Assembly: GCA_021648425.1 (NCBI GenBank) | Contig: JAKISV010000020.1 | Coordinates: 1-24,798, forward strand | DNA from: Rhizobiaceae bacterium | GTDB lineage: Bacteria > Pseudomonadota > Alphaproteobacteria > Rhizobiales > Rhizobiaceae | Direction of reading: 5' to 3' | DNA: 24,798 bases | Shown here: piece after piece, positions 14,912 through 22,985 of the stretch | How the letters are laid out: every line of letters starts with the position of its first letter | How positions within the stretch are numbered: the first letter of the stretch is position 1 | Translations under genes and position numbers: made by a program | The notes under the pieces: generated by a model | The model's database searches: none | What the model saw: the letters and a program-made list of their open reading frames with translations, nothing else | What the model was told of the DNA's origin: nothing

Positions 14912-16303
14912 GTGAAAAGCGCTGAAGAAGTTCTCAAAGCAGTAACCGACAATAATATTGACTGGGTGCGTATCGTATTTGTCGATCAGCATGGGGTGAC
15001 ACGTGGAAAAACCCTGGCGGCAACGGCGCTCAAATCAGCATTTGCCAAAGGCGTTTCCATGACGTCGACGCTGTTGTTGAAAGATACTTCTCATACGACT
15101 GTTTTTCCGGTTTGGGAAAATGATGCGGGTTTTGGTGCGGGTGTAATGACCGGTGCATCTGATTTTTTAATGAAGCCAGATGCGCAAACATTCCGAATTT
15201 TACCCTGGTTGGAAAATACCGGCTGGCTGCTGAGTGATATTAGTATGCAAGAGGGTTCTGAAATAGAAATATCGACCCGGCACATTTTGCGTAAAACCAT
15301 TGATCGCCTGGCCGAGCGGGAGCTTGAATTTATCTGCGGGCTGGAGGTTGAATTTTACGTTCTGAAAATTGACGATGCACGCCTTGAGCATGAGAATTCA
15401 AACCGCCCCCATGATCCTCCCCAAACCAGTTTGCTGTCCCATGGTTATCAATATCTGACGGAAAACCGGGTCGATGAACTGGCGCAGGTGATGGAATTGA
15501 TCCAGGCCAATGCGGCAGCACTTGAATTACCATTGCTTACGATCGAATCTGAATTTGGGCCAAGCCAGTTTGAAGTGACATTCGAACCAATGAAGGCATT
15601 GAAAGCTGCGGACATGATGGTGTTGTTTCGCAACATGGTAAAACAGGTTTGCCGCCGGCATGGTTATCATGCGACGTTTATGTGCCGGCCGGGATTCAAA
15701 AATTCCATGGGCAGTGGCTGGCATCTGCATCAATCGCTTGTTGATATCAAAACCGGAGAAAACCGGTTTGTACCTAAGGCAGGTCGCGAATTGACGCCGC
15801 TTGCTTCTCAATGGATTGGCGGCATTCTGGCACGGGCGAATGAAAGCTGTATTCTGACCACGCCAACCGTCAATGGCTATAAACGCTATCAGCCGTTTGC
15901 CCTGGCTCCTGACCGGGTGCAATGGGGTCATGACAATCGTGGCGCGATGTTGAGAGCGTTGATGAATGAAGGTGATAGTGCTTCGCGCCTGGAAAACCGG
16001 GTAGGGGAACCCGCGGCCAATCCCTACCTCTATATCGCCTCACAAATTCTTTGCGGCCTTGGCGGGATCAATGAAAATATGACAGCGCCCCAACCCGTTG
16101 AGCGACCCTATGCGGGCGATGCACAAAAACTGCCGGGTAATCTGGCTGACGCGATGGCTGCATTTGATAACAGTGCGTTTTTCCGCAAACAGTTGGGTGA
16201 TGAATTTGTTGATTATTTCATTCACTTGAAATGCGCTGAGTGGCAGCGATATCTGGGAGCGGTCTCTGAGTGGGAACAAAGAGAGTATTTTTCATTGTTC
16301 TGA
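14912..16303 (+). CDS. Glutamine-synthetase-like (GlnA/PuuA-type) ligase
   Basis: 463 residues from GTG 14912, the first possible start after an in-frame stop at 14903. Active-site motifs are intact: GLEVEF (metal Glu145, Glu147), ESEFGPSQFEV (Glu214, Glu221), GSGWHLHQS (His271), NGYKRYQP (Arg325), NRGAMLRAL (Arg343 region) and RLENRVGEPAANPY (Glu361, Arg363). GS-like ligases of this type often gamma-glutamylate amines (PuuA, GmaS) or arylamines (aniline and aminobenzoate pathways) rather than make glutamine. Lying 6 bases after a Rieske oxygenase, it fits an arylamine or alkylamine step better than housekeeping nitrogen assimilation; this is inference. The conserved adenylylation Tyr region of GlnA is not recognisable. 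Confidence 0.85.
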   Translation: MKSAEEVLKAVTDNNIDWVRIVFVDQHGVTRGKTLAATALKSAFAKGVSMTSTLLLKDTSHTTVFPVWENDAGFGAGVMTGASDFLMKPDAQTFRILPWLENTGWLLSDISMQEGSEIEISTRHILRKTIDRLAERELEFICGLEVEFYVLKIDDARLEHENSNRPHDPPQTSLLSHGYQYLTENRVDELAQVMELIQANAAALELPLLTIESEFGPSQFEVTFEPMKALKAADMMVLFRNMVKQVCRRHGYHATFMCRPGFKNSMGSGWHLHQSLVDIKTGENRFVPKAGRELTPLASQWIGGILARANESCILTTPTVNGYKRYQPFALAPDRVQWGHDNRGAMLRALMNEGDSASRLENRVGEPAANPYLYIASQILCGLGGINENMTAPQPVERPYAGDAQKLPGNLADAMAAFDNSAFFRKQLGDEFVDYFIHLKCAEWQRYLGAVSEWEQREYFSLF

Positions 16304-16331
16304 TTGTTTTTCCCTGCCAGCAAAATATAAT
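16304..16331 (+). promoter_or_regulatory. Candidate internal promoter ahead of boxC
   Basis: TTGTTT (16304-16309) and a perfect TATAAT (16326-16331) are 16 bases apart in the 61-base gap between the GS-like gene and boxC, the largest gap after livH. Start of transcription would be near 16338. It could let boxCBA and the genes behind it be expressed without the uptake genes. The first base of the -35 directly follows the GS stop codon. Confidence 0.45.
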
Positions 16332-16364
16332 GAACCTTGATTTCCCACAACAGAATGTATCGCA

Positions 16365-18026
16365 ATGTCCAAGTTGATTAATTTTCAAACAGAGCCTGCA
16401 GGGTATCGCCATTGGCGGGTGAAGTATGATGGTGATATCGCAACGCTTTTTATGGATGTGGATGAAGGAGGCGGGTTGTTTGAAGGTTATGAGCTCAAGC
16501 TCAACTCCTATGATCTGGGGGTTGATATCGAGTTGGCTGACATTGTCCAGCGCATGCGCTTTGAACACCCGGAAATTAGCGTAGTAGTATTGCGCTCAGG
16601 CAAGGATAATGTGTTTTGTGCCGGGGCCAATATTCGCATGTTGGGCGGTGCTGAACATGCCCACAAAGTCAATTTTTGTAAATTTACTAACGAGACGCGC
16701 AACACTTATGAGGCGGCGGGCGATGATTCTTCGCAGCAATATATCTGTGCTATAAAAGGCTCGTGCGCAGGTGGCGGATATGAACTGGCGCTTGCCTGCA
16801 ATCATATTATCCTGACAGATGACGGCTCATCAAATGTGTCATTGCCCGAGGTGCCGCTACTGGCAGTATTGCCGGGAACAGGCGGACTGACACGGGTAAC
16901 GGACAAGCGAAAAATTCGCCGCGACCGGGCTGATGTTTTTTGTTCAACAGAAGAAGGCATTCGCGGTAAGCGGGCTTTGGAATGGGGGTTGGTTGATGAA
17001 CTGGTAGCCAATTCGAAGTTTGACGAGGCGGTGGCTGATACAGCGCGCAAAATTGCGGCAAAAGCCAACCGTGAAACCGCCCGCAAAGGAATTAATCTTA
17101 CACCTTTGGAACGTACAATTGGCGAAGATGGTTCGCTCATTTATTCTTCGGTTGAAGTTTCAATCGATCGCGATGGCGAAGTTGCCACAATCAATATTGC
17201 TTCACCTGATGAAAATGCGCCTGAAAATCTGGCAGCACTTCACCAGGAAGGTGCGCAAAACTGGATGTTACGGGTTGCGCGCGAACTGGATGATGCAATT
17301 CTTCACCTGCGGTTTAACGAGACTGAACTGGGTGTTGTGGTATTCAAAACCAGCGGTGAACCGGCGAATGTTCTGGCCCATGAAAAATTTCTGCTCGACA
17401 ATAAAAATGACTGGTTGGCCAATGAAATCATGCTTTACTGGAAGCGGGTGCTAAAGCGCATCGATATGACTTCACGAACACTGATAGGGCTGATTGAACC
17501 CGGTTCGTGTTTTGCCGGTACGCTGGCCGAAATTTTGTTTGCGGTGGACCGTTCTTATATGGCCGATGGAGAATTTGAAGGTGATAACCGCCCGGTGGCG
17601 ACACTTATTTTGAGTGAAGCCAATTTCGGACTTTACCCGATGTCTAATGACCTTACCCGGCTGCAAACACGATTCTTGGGTTCGCCCGAAAGTGTGGACA
17701 AGGCAAAAACTCATGCTGGTGAAAAGCTGGACGCCGCGCAAGCTGATACGTTGGGGCTGGTAACTTTTGCCCTTGATGATATTGACTGGGAAGATGATAT
17801 TCGCGTGTTTCTTGAGGAACGTGCGAGTTATTCGCCCGATGCGCTAACCGGTATGGAGGCCAATTTGCGTTTTGCCGGGCCTGAAACAATGGAGACCAGA
17901 ATTTTTGGTCGCCTGACCGCCTGGCAGAACTGGATTTTCCAGCGACCCAATGCGGTGGGCGAAGAGGGTGCATTGCGCAGATACGGCAGCGGCATTCGTG
18001 GAAAATATGACAAACGGCGTGTATAA
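16365..18026 (+). CDS. boxC: 2,3-epoxybenzoyl-CoA dihydrolase (benzoyl-CoA-dihydrodiol lyase)
   Basis: 553 residues, the usual BoxC length (about 550) and far longer than ordinary crotonases. It opens the epoxide ring made by BoxB, giving 3,4-dehydroadipyl-CoA semialdehyde and formate. The first crotonase-like half has FCAGANIRMLGG (84-95) and a CAGGGYEL oxyanion-hole segment (134-141), then PEVPLLAVLPGTGGLTR (161-177). The second half (about 270-540) is a degenerate crotonase fold, as in known BoxC. The start has only a weak ribosome site. boxB follows after 20 bases with a GGAG site. The protein is intact. Confidence 0.95.
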   Translation: MSKLINFQTEPAGYRHWRVKYDGDIATLFMDVDEGGGLFEGYELKLNSYDLGVDIELADIVQRMRFEHPEISVVVLRSGKDNVFCAGANIRMLGGAEHAHKVNFCKFTNETRNTYEAAGDDSSQQYICAIKGSCAGGGYELALACNHIILTDDGSSNVSLPEVPLLAVLPGTGGLTRVTDKRKIRRDRADVFCSTEEGIRGKRALEWGLVDELVANSKFDEAVADTARKIAAKANRETARKGINLTPLERTIGEDGSLIYSSVEVSIDRDGEVATINIASPDENAPENLAALHQEGAQNWMLRVARELDDAILHLRFNETELGVVVFKTSGEPANVLAHEKFLLDNKNDWLANEIMLYWKRVLKRIDMTSRTLIGLIEPGSCFAGTLAEILFAVDRSYMADGEFEGDNRPVATLILSEANFGLYPMSNDLTRLQTRFLGSPESVDKAKTHAGEKLDAAQADTLGLVTFALDDIDWEDDIRVFLEERASYSPDALTGMEANLRFAGPETMETRIFGRLTAWQNWIFQRPNAVGEEGALRRYGSGIRGKYDKRRV

Positions 18027-18046
18027 TAATAACAACGGAGAATGAC

Positions 18047-19510
18047 ATGGCCCAGATGATTGCCAAAAATATGAGTGTTGATTACGATACAATGATACCC
18101 AACAATGTTGGCCTGTCCAGCGATCGGCGCGTACTCAAAGCGCTGGAGCGTTGGCATCCGGGATATATCAACTGGTGGAAGGGGCTGGGGCCGGTGGGGT
18201 TTCAGGAAAGCCTTGTATATCTTCGAACCGCAATCAGTGTTGACCCCAAGGGTTGGGCGAAATTTGACTATGTGAAAATGCCCGATTACCGCTGGGGGAT
18301 TTTGCTGGCACCTCAAGTTGAAGGGCGAACGATTGCCTGCGGAGAACATTTTGGCGAACCGGCCTGGCAGGAGGTTCCCGGTGAATACCGTTCTTTGCTG
18401 CGGCGGTTGATTGTCATTCAGGGCGATACCGAACCCGCCTCCGTCGAACAGCAGCGCTTTTTGGGCAAAACCGCGCCTTCACTTTACGACATGCGCAACC
18501 TGTTTCAGGTGAATGTTGAGGAGGGGCGGCATTTGTGGGCGATGGTATATCTGTTGCAAAAATATTTTGGCAGTGACGGGCGCGAAGAAGCCAATGATTT
18601 GCTGCGCCGCCAGTCAGGTTCTGAAGAAGCGCCGCGCATGCTGGGGGCATTTAATGAAGAAACACCGGACTGGCTGTCATTTTTTATGTTCACCTATTTC
18701 ACGGATCGCGATGGAAAAATGCAGCTTGAAGCGCTGGCGCAATCGGGTTTTGACCCGCTGTCGCGCACCTGCCGTTTTATGCTGACAGAAGAGGCTCACC
18801 ATATGTTTGTGGGTGAAACCGGGGTAGGGCGCACCATTCAGCGCACCTGCGAAGTGATGAATGAAGCGGGGATCAGCGACCCGTTTGATGTTGATAAAAT
18901 CCGTGCGCTGGGCGTGATTGATTTGCCGACCATCCAGAAAAAACTCAATCTGCATTATACTTTGTCACTGGATTTGTTTGGCTCAGAAATTTCCACCAAT
19001 GCTGCCAATGCATTTAATTCGGGCATAAAAGGGCGTTATCAGGAAAACAAGATTGATGATGATCATCAGCTGAAAAATGATACTTATTTGGCCTCGCAAT
19101 TTGTTGATGGTAAAATTGAAACCAAAGAAATGCCGGCACTGACGGCCATTAATATGCGACTTCGCGATGATTACACCAAAGATGCAGCCGGTGGTGTGAA
19201 ACGCTGGAACCATATTATTGCCAAGGCCAATATTGAGTTTGAGTTGAAGTTACCCCATTCAGGATTTCATCGCAAAATTGGTGTGTTTGATGGCGCTCCT
19301 ATTACGCCTGAGGGCAAGGTTATTTCGCGCGAGGAATGGGATAATTCGAGCGATCAATGGCTGCCATCAAAAGCCGATGGTGATTTTATCCAGTCGCTGA
19401 TGGAGCCGATGTGGGAAACAGGAAAATACGCCAACTGGATTTCACCGCCACGAGTGGGCATTGATAATAAGCCTGGTGATTTTGAATATGTGCAACTGCA
19501 CATGGCGTAA
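18047..19510 (+). CDS. boxB: Benzoyl-CoA 2,3-epoxidase, di-iron oxygenase component
   Basis: 487 residues. BoxB inserts one atom of O2 into benzoyl-CoA to form the 2,3-epoxide, with electrons from BoxA. Di-iron ligand candidates lie in GDTEPAS (E129), VEEGRHLW (E159, H162), YFTDRDG (D220) and TEEAHHMF (E249, H252). Their spacing equals that of the Azoarcus BoxB ligands as I remember them (E120, E150, H153, D211, E240, H243), with a constant offset of nine. This strongly supports a working epoxidase rather than a distant ferritin-like protein. boxA starts 6 bases after the stop. Confidence 0.95.
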   Translation: MAQMIAKNMSVDYDTMIPNNVGLSSDRRVLKALERWHPGYINWWKGLGPVGFQESLVYLRTAISVDPKGWAKFDYVKMPDYRWGILLAPQVEGRTIACGEHFGEPAWQEVPGEYRSLLRRLIVIQGDTEPASVEQQRFLGKTAPSLYDMRNLFQVNVEEGRHLWAMVYLLQKYFGSDGREEANDLLRRQSGSEEAPRMLGAFNEETPDWLSFFMFTYFTDRDGKMQLEALAQSGFDPLSRTCRFMLTEEAHHMFVGETGVGRTIQRTCEVMNEAGISDPFDVDKIRALGVIDLPTIQKKLNLHYTLSLDLFGSEISTNAANAFNSGIKGRYQENKIDDDHQLKNDTYLASQFVDGKIETKEMPALTAINMRLRDDYTKDAAGGVKRWNHIIAKANIEFELKLPHSGFHRKIGVFDGAPITPEGKVISREEWDNSSDQWLPSKADGDFIQSLMEPMWETGKYANWISPPRVGIDNKPGDFEYVQLHMA

Positions 19511-19516
19511 TTTTTC

Positions 19517-20701
19517 ATGGCCGAACCGATAAAACAACATCTGATAGACCCCGAACTGTGTATTCGTTGTTACACTTGCGAAGAAACCTGCTCGATTGGA
19601 GCAATCTCACACAATGACGATAATGTCGTTGTTGATGCGGAAATCTGCGCTCAATGCATGGACTGCATTGCGCCATGTCCAACGGGTTCAATTGATAATT
19701 GGCGGGTGGTGACCAGTCCATATTCTATTGAAGAACAGTTTGGCTGGATGGAATTGCCTGAGCAGGAAGAACTTAAAGATAATGGGGCAGGGCCGCTTGA
19801 GGCGCTTGATGAAGTAGTTGCTGCGCTGCTGGCGGACGCCCATAGCGGTGCTGGTAAAATGGTGGCGCCAGCATCTGCATCAAAACCAACCATTAATCTG
19901 CGCAATCTGAATAATCCGCTTGAAGCGACCCTGCAGGGAAATTTTCGCCTGACTGCGCCTGATGCCGACAGCGATGTGCGTCATTTGATCATCAGCCTTG
20001 GGGAAGAGGTTTTTCCGGTTTTGGAGGGCCAAAGCATTGGTATTACTCCACCGGGAAAAGATGAGGATGGCAAGCCTTTCATGCCGCGCCTCTATTCGGT
20101 TTCAAGTCCACGGGATGGGGAACGCGCAAATGTCAACAATCTGTCGTTGACGGTAAAGCGTGAAGAAAAAGGTGTGTGCTCTAATTATATTTGCGACCTT
20201 GCCAAGGGTGACAAAGTCAACATAACCGGGCCATACGGGGCCAGTTTTTTGATGCCCGATGACCCGCAGGCTAAATTGTTGATGATCTGTACAGGGACCG
20301 GTTCAGCACCATTTCGCGCTTTTACCATGCGTCGCCAACGGGTGTTGCCTGGTGTTGAAGGCGCATTGAAGCTGTTTTTTGGGGCGCGCTCACGCGAAAA
20401 CCTGCCCTATTTCGGGCCGTTAAATAAAGTGCCGGATGAATTTCTGGAGAAATATTTTGCCTTTTCGCGAACTGAGGATAAAGACAAATCTTATGTTCAG
20501 GATGAAATGTTGAAGGCTGCTGACACCATTGGCAAGGCGTTAAACGATCCACAAACTCATATTTACATATGCGGATTGAAAGCGATGGAACAGGGCGTTG
20601 AAAGTGCATTTGAAAAAATCGCTGATGACATTGATATGAATTGGCCGCAAACGCGCGATGAAATGCGCCAGGGCGGGAGGTATCATGTCGAAACCTATTG
20701 A
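19517..20701 (+). CDS. boxA: Benzoyl-CoA epoxidase reductase component
   Basis: 394 residues. The N-terminus carries two 4Fe-4S clusters: Cys15, 18, 21, 25 (CIRCYTCEETC) and Cys44, 47, 50, 54 (CAQCMDCIAPC). The rest is a ferredoxin-NADP reductase-like FAD/NAD(P) module: RLYSVSSPR (FAD), GPYGASFLMP, MICTGTGSAPFRAF (NADPH pocket) and a C-terminal YICGLKAMEQGVE. It passes electrons from NADPH to BoxB. No clear Shine-Dalgarno precedes the ATG at 19517, so translation may be coupled to boxB. Its end overlaps the thioesterase gene by 17 bases. It might also serve the Rieske oxygenase, which has no reductase here (speculative). Confidence 0.95.
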   Translation: MAEPIKQHLIDPELCIRCYTCEETCSIGAISHNDDNVVVDAEICAQCMDCIAPCPTGSIDNWRVVTSPYSIEEQFGWMELPEQEELKDNGAGPLEALDEVVAALLADAHSGAGKMVAPASASKPTINLRNLNNPLEATLQGNFRLTAPDADSDVRHLIISLGEEVFPVLEGQSIGITPPGKDEDGKPFMPRLYSVSSPRDGERANVNNLSLTVKREEKGVCSNYICDLAKGDKVNITGPYGASFLMPDDPQAKLLMICTGTGSAPFRAFTMRRQRVLPGVEGALKLFFGARSRENLPYFGPLNKVPDEFLEKYFAFSRTEDKDKSYVQDEMLKAADTIGKALNDPQTHIYICGLKAMEQGVESAFEKIADDIDMNWPQTRDEMRQGGRYHVETY

Positions 20702-21119
20702 GCCGTTTTTGCACACCATTCGTGTAACCTGGGCCGATTGCGACCCGGCGCTGATTGCCTATACCGGGCGCATTCCCTACTTCGCGCTGGAGGCGATTGA
20801 AGCCTGGTGGGAAAAACAAACCGGGTATAACTGGTTTGAACTCAATCTCGATCGAAATATCGGCACGCCGTTTGTTCACATGAGCATCGATTTTTCTTCC
20901 CCGGTTACCCCACGCCATAAACTGATATGTGAAGTTTCGCTGTTAAAAATCGGCAACAGTTCCATTCGCTTTGGTGTGAGCGGAAAACAAAACGGCGTGA
21001 TGTGTTTTGAAGGTGAATTTGTCAGTGTTTTTGTTGTTGCAAAGACCATGAAATTGCAACGCCCGCCTGCTGAGATAATGGACAAGATTACCTCTCAGTT
21101 GGTTGAACGCGATGATTAG
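20685..21119 (+). CDS. 4HBT-family acyl-CoA thioesterase (hot-dog fold)
   Basis: 144 residues from ATG 20685, with GGGAGG seven bases upstream; an in-frame codon upstream lies further inside boxA. The N-terminal VTWADCDPALIAYTGRI matches the active-site DCDPA motif of 4-hydroxybenzoyl-CoA thioesterases (Asp20 region), followed by the hot-dog helix. In box operons such an enzyme can release CoA from dead-end aryl-CoA or ring-cleavage products. The exact acyl-CoA is unknown. It overlaps boxA by 17 bases and the kinase gene by 8, so it belongs firmly to this operon. Confidence 0.85.
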   Translation: MSKPIEPFLHTIRVTWADCDPALIAYTGRIPYFALEAIEAWWEKQTGYNWFELNLDRNIGTPFVHMSIDFSSPVTPRHKLICEVSLLKIGNSSIRFGVSGKQNGVMCFEGEFVSVFVVAKTMKLQRPPAEIMDKITSQLVERDD

Positions 21120-22035
21120 TGTGCTTGGGGTTTTCAATGCGGATTTAAAATTTCTGGTGGAGCGTTTTCCAAAAACCGGTGAGACCTTGCACGCAATTTC
21201 TTTTGAAGTGCAGCCGGGGGGTAAAGGTTTTAATCAGGCCGTAGCCAGCCGCCGGGCGATGGGGGATGGGGGCACGGTAGTGATGTTGACCCAGTTGGGT
21301 GAAGATAATTTTGCCCAGATGGCACGTGGCGTAATGGAACGCGAAAAAATAGATGCTTCCCATGTGCTCACCAGTGCTGCAATGCCGACTGGCACAGCGA
21401 TGATAATGGTGGAGGAAAAATCTGCCGACAACAAGATAGTCATCGCACCGGGGGCTGCTTCTTTGCTCGGGGAAAAGGAAGTGAACGGGTTTGGAGATGT
21501 CATTACAAGCTCGACATTATTCATGACCAATCTGGAAGTACCGATGGTTGCGGCCAAAGCCGGGCTTGTTCATGCCCGAGCCAATAGTGTTAAAACGCTG
21601 TTCGACCCGGCTCCCGCCTGCCAGTTGGCACCAGAACTTTATCAGCAGCTGGATTTTATCACGCCCAATGAAAGCGAAGCGGGTTTGCTTGTCGGCTTTG
21701 ACGTGCGCGCACTGGATGATGCGGTAAAAGCTGGAAAAATTTTATGCTCGCGCGGTGTTGGCACTGCGATTGTCACCATGGGCAGCCTGGGGGTGGTTGC
21801 TGTGAGTGGTAAAGAAACAATAACAATGCCTGCATTTGAAATTGAAAATACGGTTGATACCACCGGGGCAGGGGATGCATTTAACGGTTGTTTTGCAGCG
21901 CGTTTCAGCGAAGGTGCGAAGTTGGAAGATGCCCTGCGGTTTGCTTCAGCAGGGGCAGCATTGTGTGTGGGGAAATTTGGCGCAGCCGATGCCATGCCTT
22001 TGAAAAAAGAGATTGAGGAATTTATGTCAAAATGA
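21112..22035 (+). CDS. PfkB-family sugar kinase, ribokinase-like
   Basis: 307 residues from ATG 21112 (a TTG at 21103 is an in-frame alternative). PfkB signatures are the N-terminal GGKGFNQAVAS (about residues 40-50), a mid-protein TPNESEAGLL and the C-terminal DTTGAGDAFNGCFA, containing the catalytic Asp and anion hole. Closest in look to ribokinase, which makes ribose 5-phosphate. Its start lies inside the thioesterase gene and its stop overlaps the nucleoside hydrolase start (ATGA), so the three should be made together. Paired with a nucleoside hydrolase, the natural substrate is the ribose that the hydrolase frees; an adenosine- or pseudouridine-kinase role is less likely. Confidence 0.85.
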   Translation: MISVLGVFNADLKFLVERFPKTGETLHAISFEVQPGGKGFNQAVASRRAMGDGGTVVMLTQLGEDNFAQMARGVMEREKIDASHVLTSAAMPTGTAMIMVEEKSADNKIVIAPGAASLLGEKEVNGFGDVITSSTLFMTNLEVPMVAAKAGLVHARANSVKTLFDPAPACQLAPELYQQLDFITPNESEAGLLVGFDVRALDDAVKAGKILCSRGVGTAIVTMGSLGVVAVSGKETITMPAFEIENTVDTTGAGDAFNGCFAARFSEGAKLEDALRFASAGAALCVGKFGAADAMPLKKEIEEFMSK

Positions 22036-22976
22036 CCAAGCCCATTCCTGTCATCATCGATTGTGACCCCGGTCAGGACGATGCGATTATGCTTTTTTTA
22101 GCGCTTAATGCGCCGGAACTCGATATTCGCGGCATTGTTGCGGTGGGGGGAAATGTGCCACTGGCCAGGACCAGGTTAAATCTGGCGATGCTGGTTGAGA
22201 CTACCAGGCGCACTGACGTCAAACTTTATTCAGGCGCCATTCGCCCGATGGTGCGCGATCTGGTGACGGCGGAAGAAGTGCATGGCATTACCGGTATTAA
22301 CGGGTTTGAGTTTTTTGAACCTGAGATGAAGATGCAGGATATCCATGGTGTTGATTTTATTGTCGAAAACCTGCGCGGTGCGCGGGATAATGAAATTACT
22401 ATCATTGCCACAGGCCCCCTTACCAACATTGCCATGGCGCTGGTTAAAGCGCCGGATATTGCCGATAAAATCAAGCAGATTGTTATTATGGGCGGGGCCA
22501 GTTTTGAGGCGGGAAATGTGACGCCTTCGGCGGAATTCAATATCTATGTCGACCCCCATGCCTGCGATGTGGTGCTAAAATGCCAACGACCGATTATCAT
22601 GTTTGGACTGGATGTTACCCACAAGGTGATGACGAATCCGGCGCGGGTAGCGGCAATCCGTGCCCTGGGTAACCCGGTCTCAGAAGCAGCAGCCGACATG
22701 CTCGACTATTTTGGCAAACATGACAGCAAAAAATACTCAAGCGGCGGCGCACCGCTGCATGACCCGTGTACGGTTGCGTGGCTGTTGAAACCCGAACTGT
22801 TTGAACTGAAACCATGTCATGTTGCCGTTGAAACCGGCAGTGAATTGACCATGGGACATACAGCGGTGGATTTCTGGCAGGTGACAGATAATACCGCCAA
22901 TGTTCAATGGGCGTATGATGTGAATGCGGACAGGTTTTTTGATTTGTTGACTGAGCGGCTTGAGCAATACCAATAA
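22032..22976 (+). CDS. Inosine/uridine-type ribonucleoside hydrolase
   Basis: 314 residues, the standard length. The calcium site is DCDPGQDD (residues 10-17), the central NVTPSAEFNIYVDPHA (162-177) is conserved, and LHDPCTVAW provides His243-Asp244, matching His241-Asp242 of the Crithidia inosine-uridine hydrolase; the His acts as proton donor for the leaving base. It splits N-ribosides into base and ribose in the cytoplasm. The base specificity cannot be read. As the last gene of the aromatic operon, overlapping the kinase by four bases, it points to a ribosylated substrate or intermediate. No signal peptide is seen. Confidence 0.9.
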   Translation: MTKPIPVIIDCDPGQDDAIMLFLALNAPELDIRGIVAVGGNVPLARTRLNLAMLVETTRRTDVKLYSGAIRPMVRDLVTAEEVHGITGINGFEFFEPEMKMQDIHGVDFIVENLRGARDNEITIIATGPLTNIAMALVKAPDIADKIKQIVIMGGASFEAGNVTPSAEFNIYVDPHACDVVLKCQRPIIMFGLDVTHKVMTNPARVAAIRALGNPVSEAAADMLDYFGKHDSKKYSSGGAPLHDPCTVAWLLKPELFELKPCHVAVETGSELTMGHTAVDFWQVTDNTANVQWAYDVNADRFFDLLTERLEQYQ

Positions 22977-22985
22977 ATTCGTGGT

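Noticed and set aside
14523..14915. 130-codon plus-strand frame overlapping the Rieske gene
   Set aside because: Shifted frame within an intact oxygenase gene; no ribosome site or motifs.
17828..18349. 173-codon minus-strand frame across the boxC/boxB junction
   Set aside because: Antisense to two clearly identified enzymes; translation has no family features.
20322..20918. 198-codon minus-strand frame across boxA and the thioesterase gene
   Set aside because: Antisense shadow; the plus-strand genes carry catalytic motifs and coupled starts.
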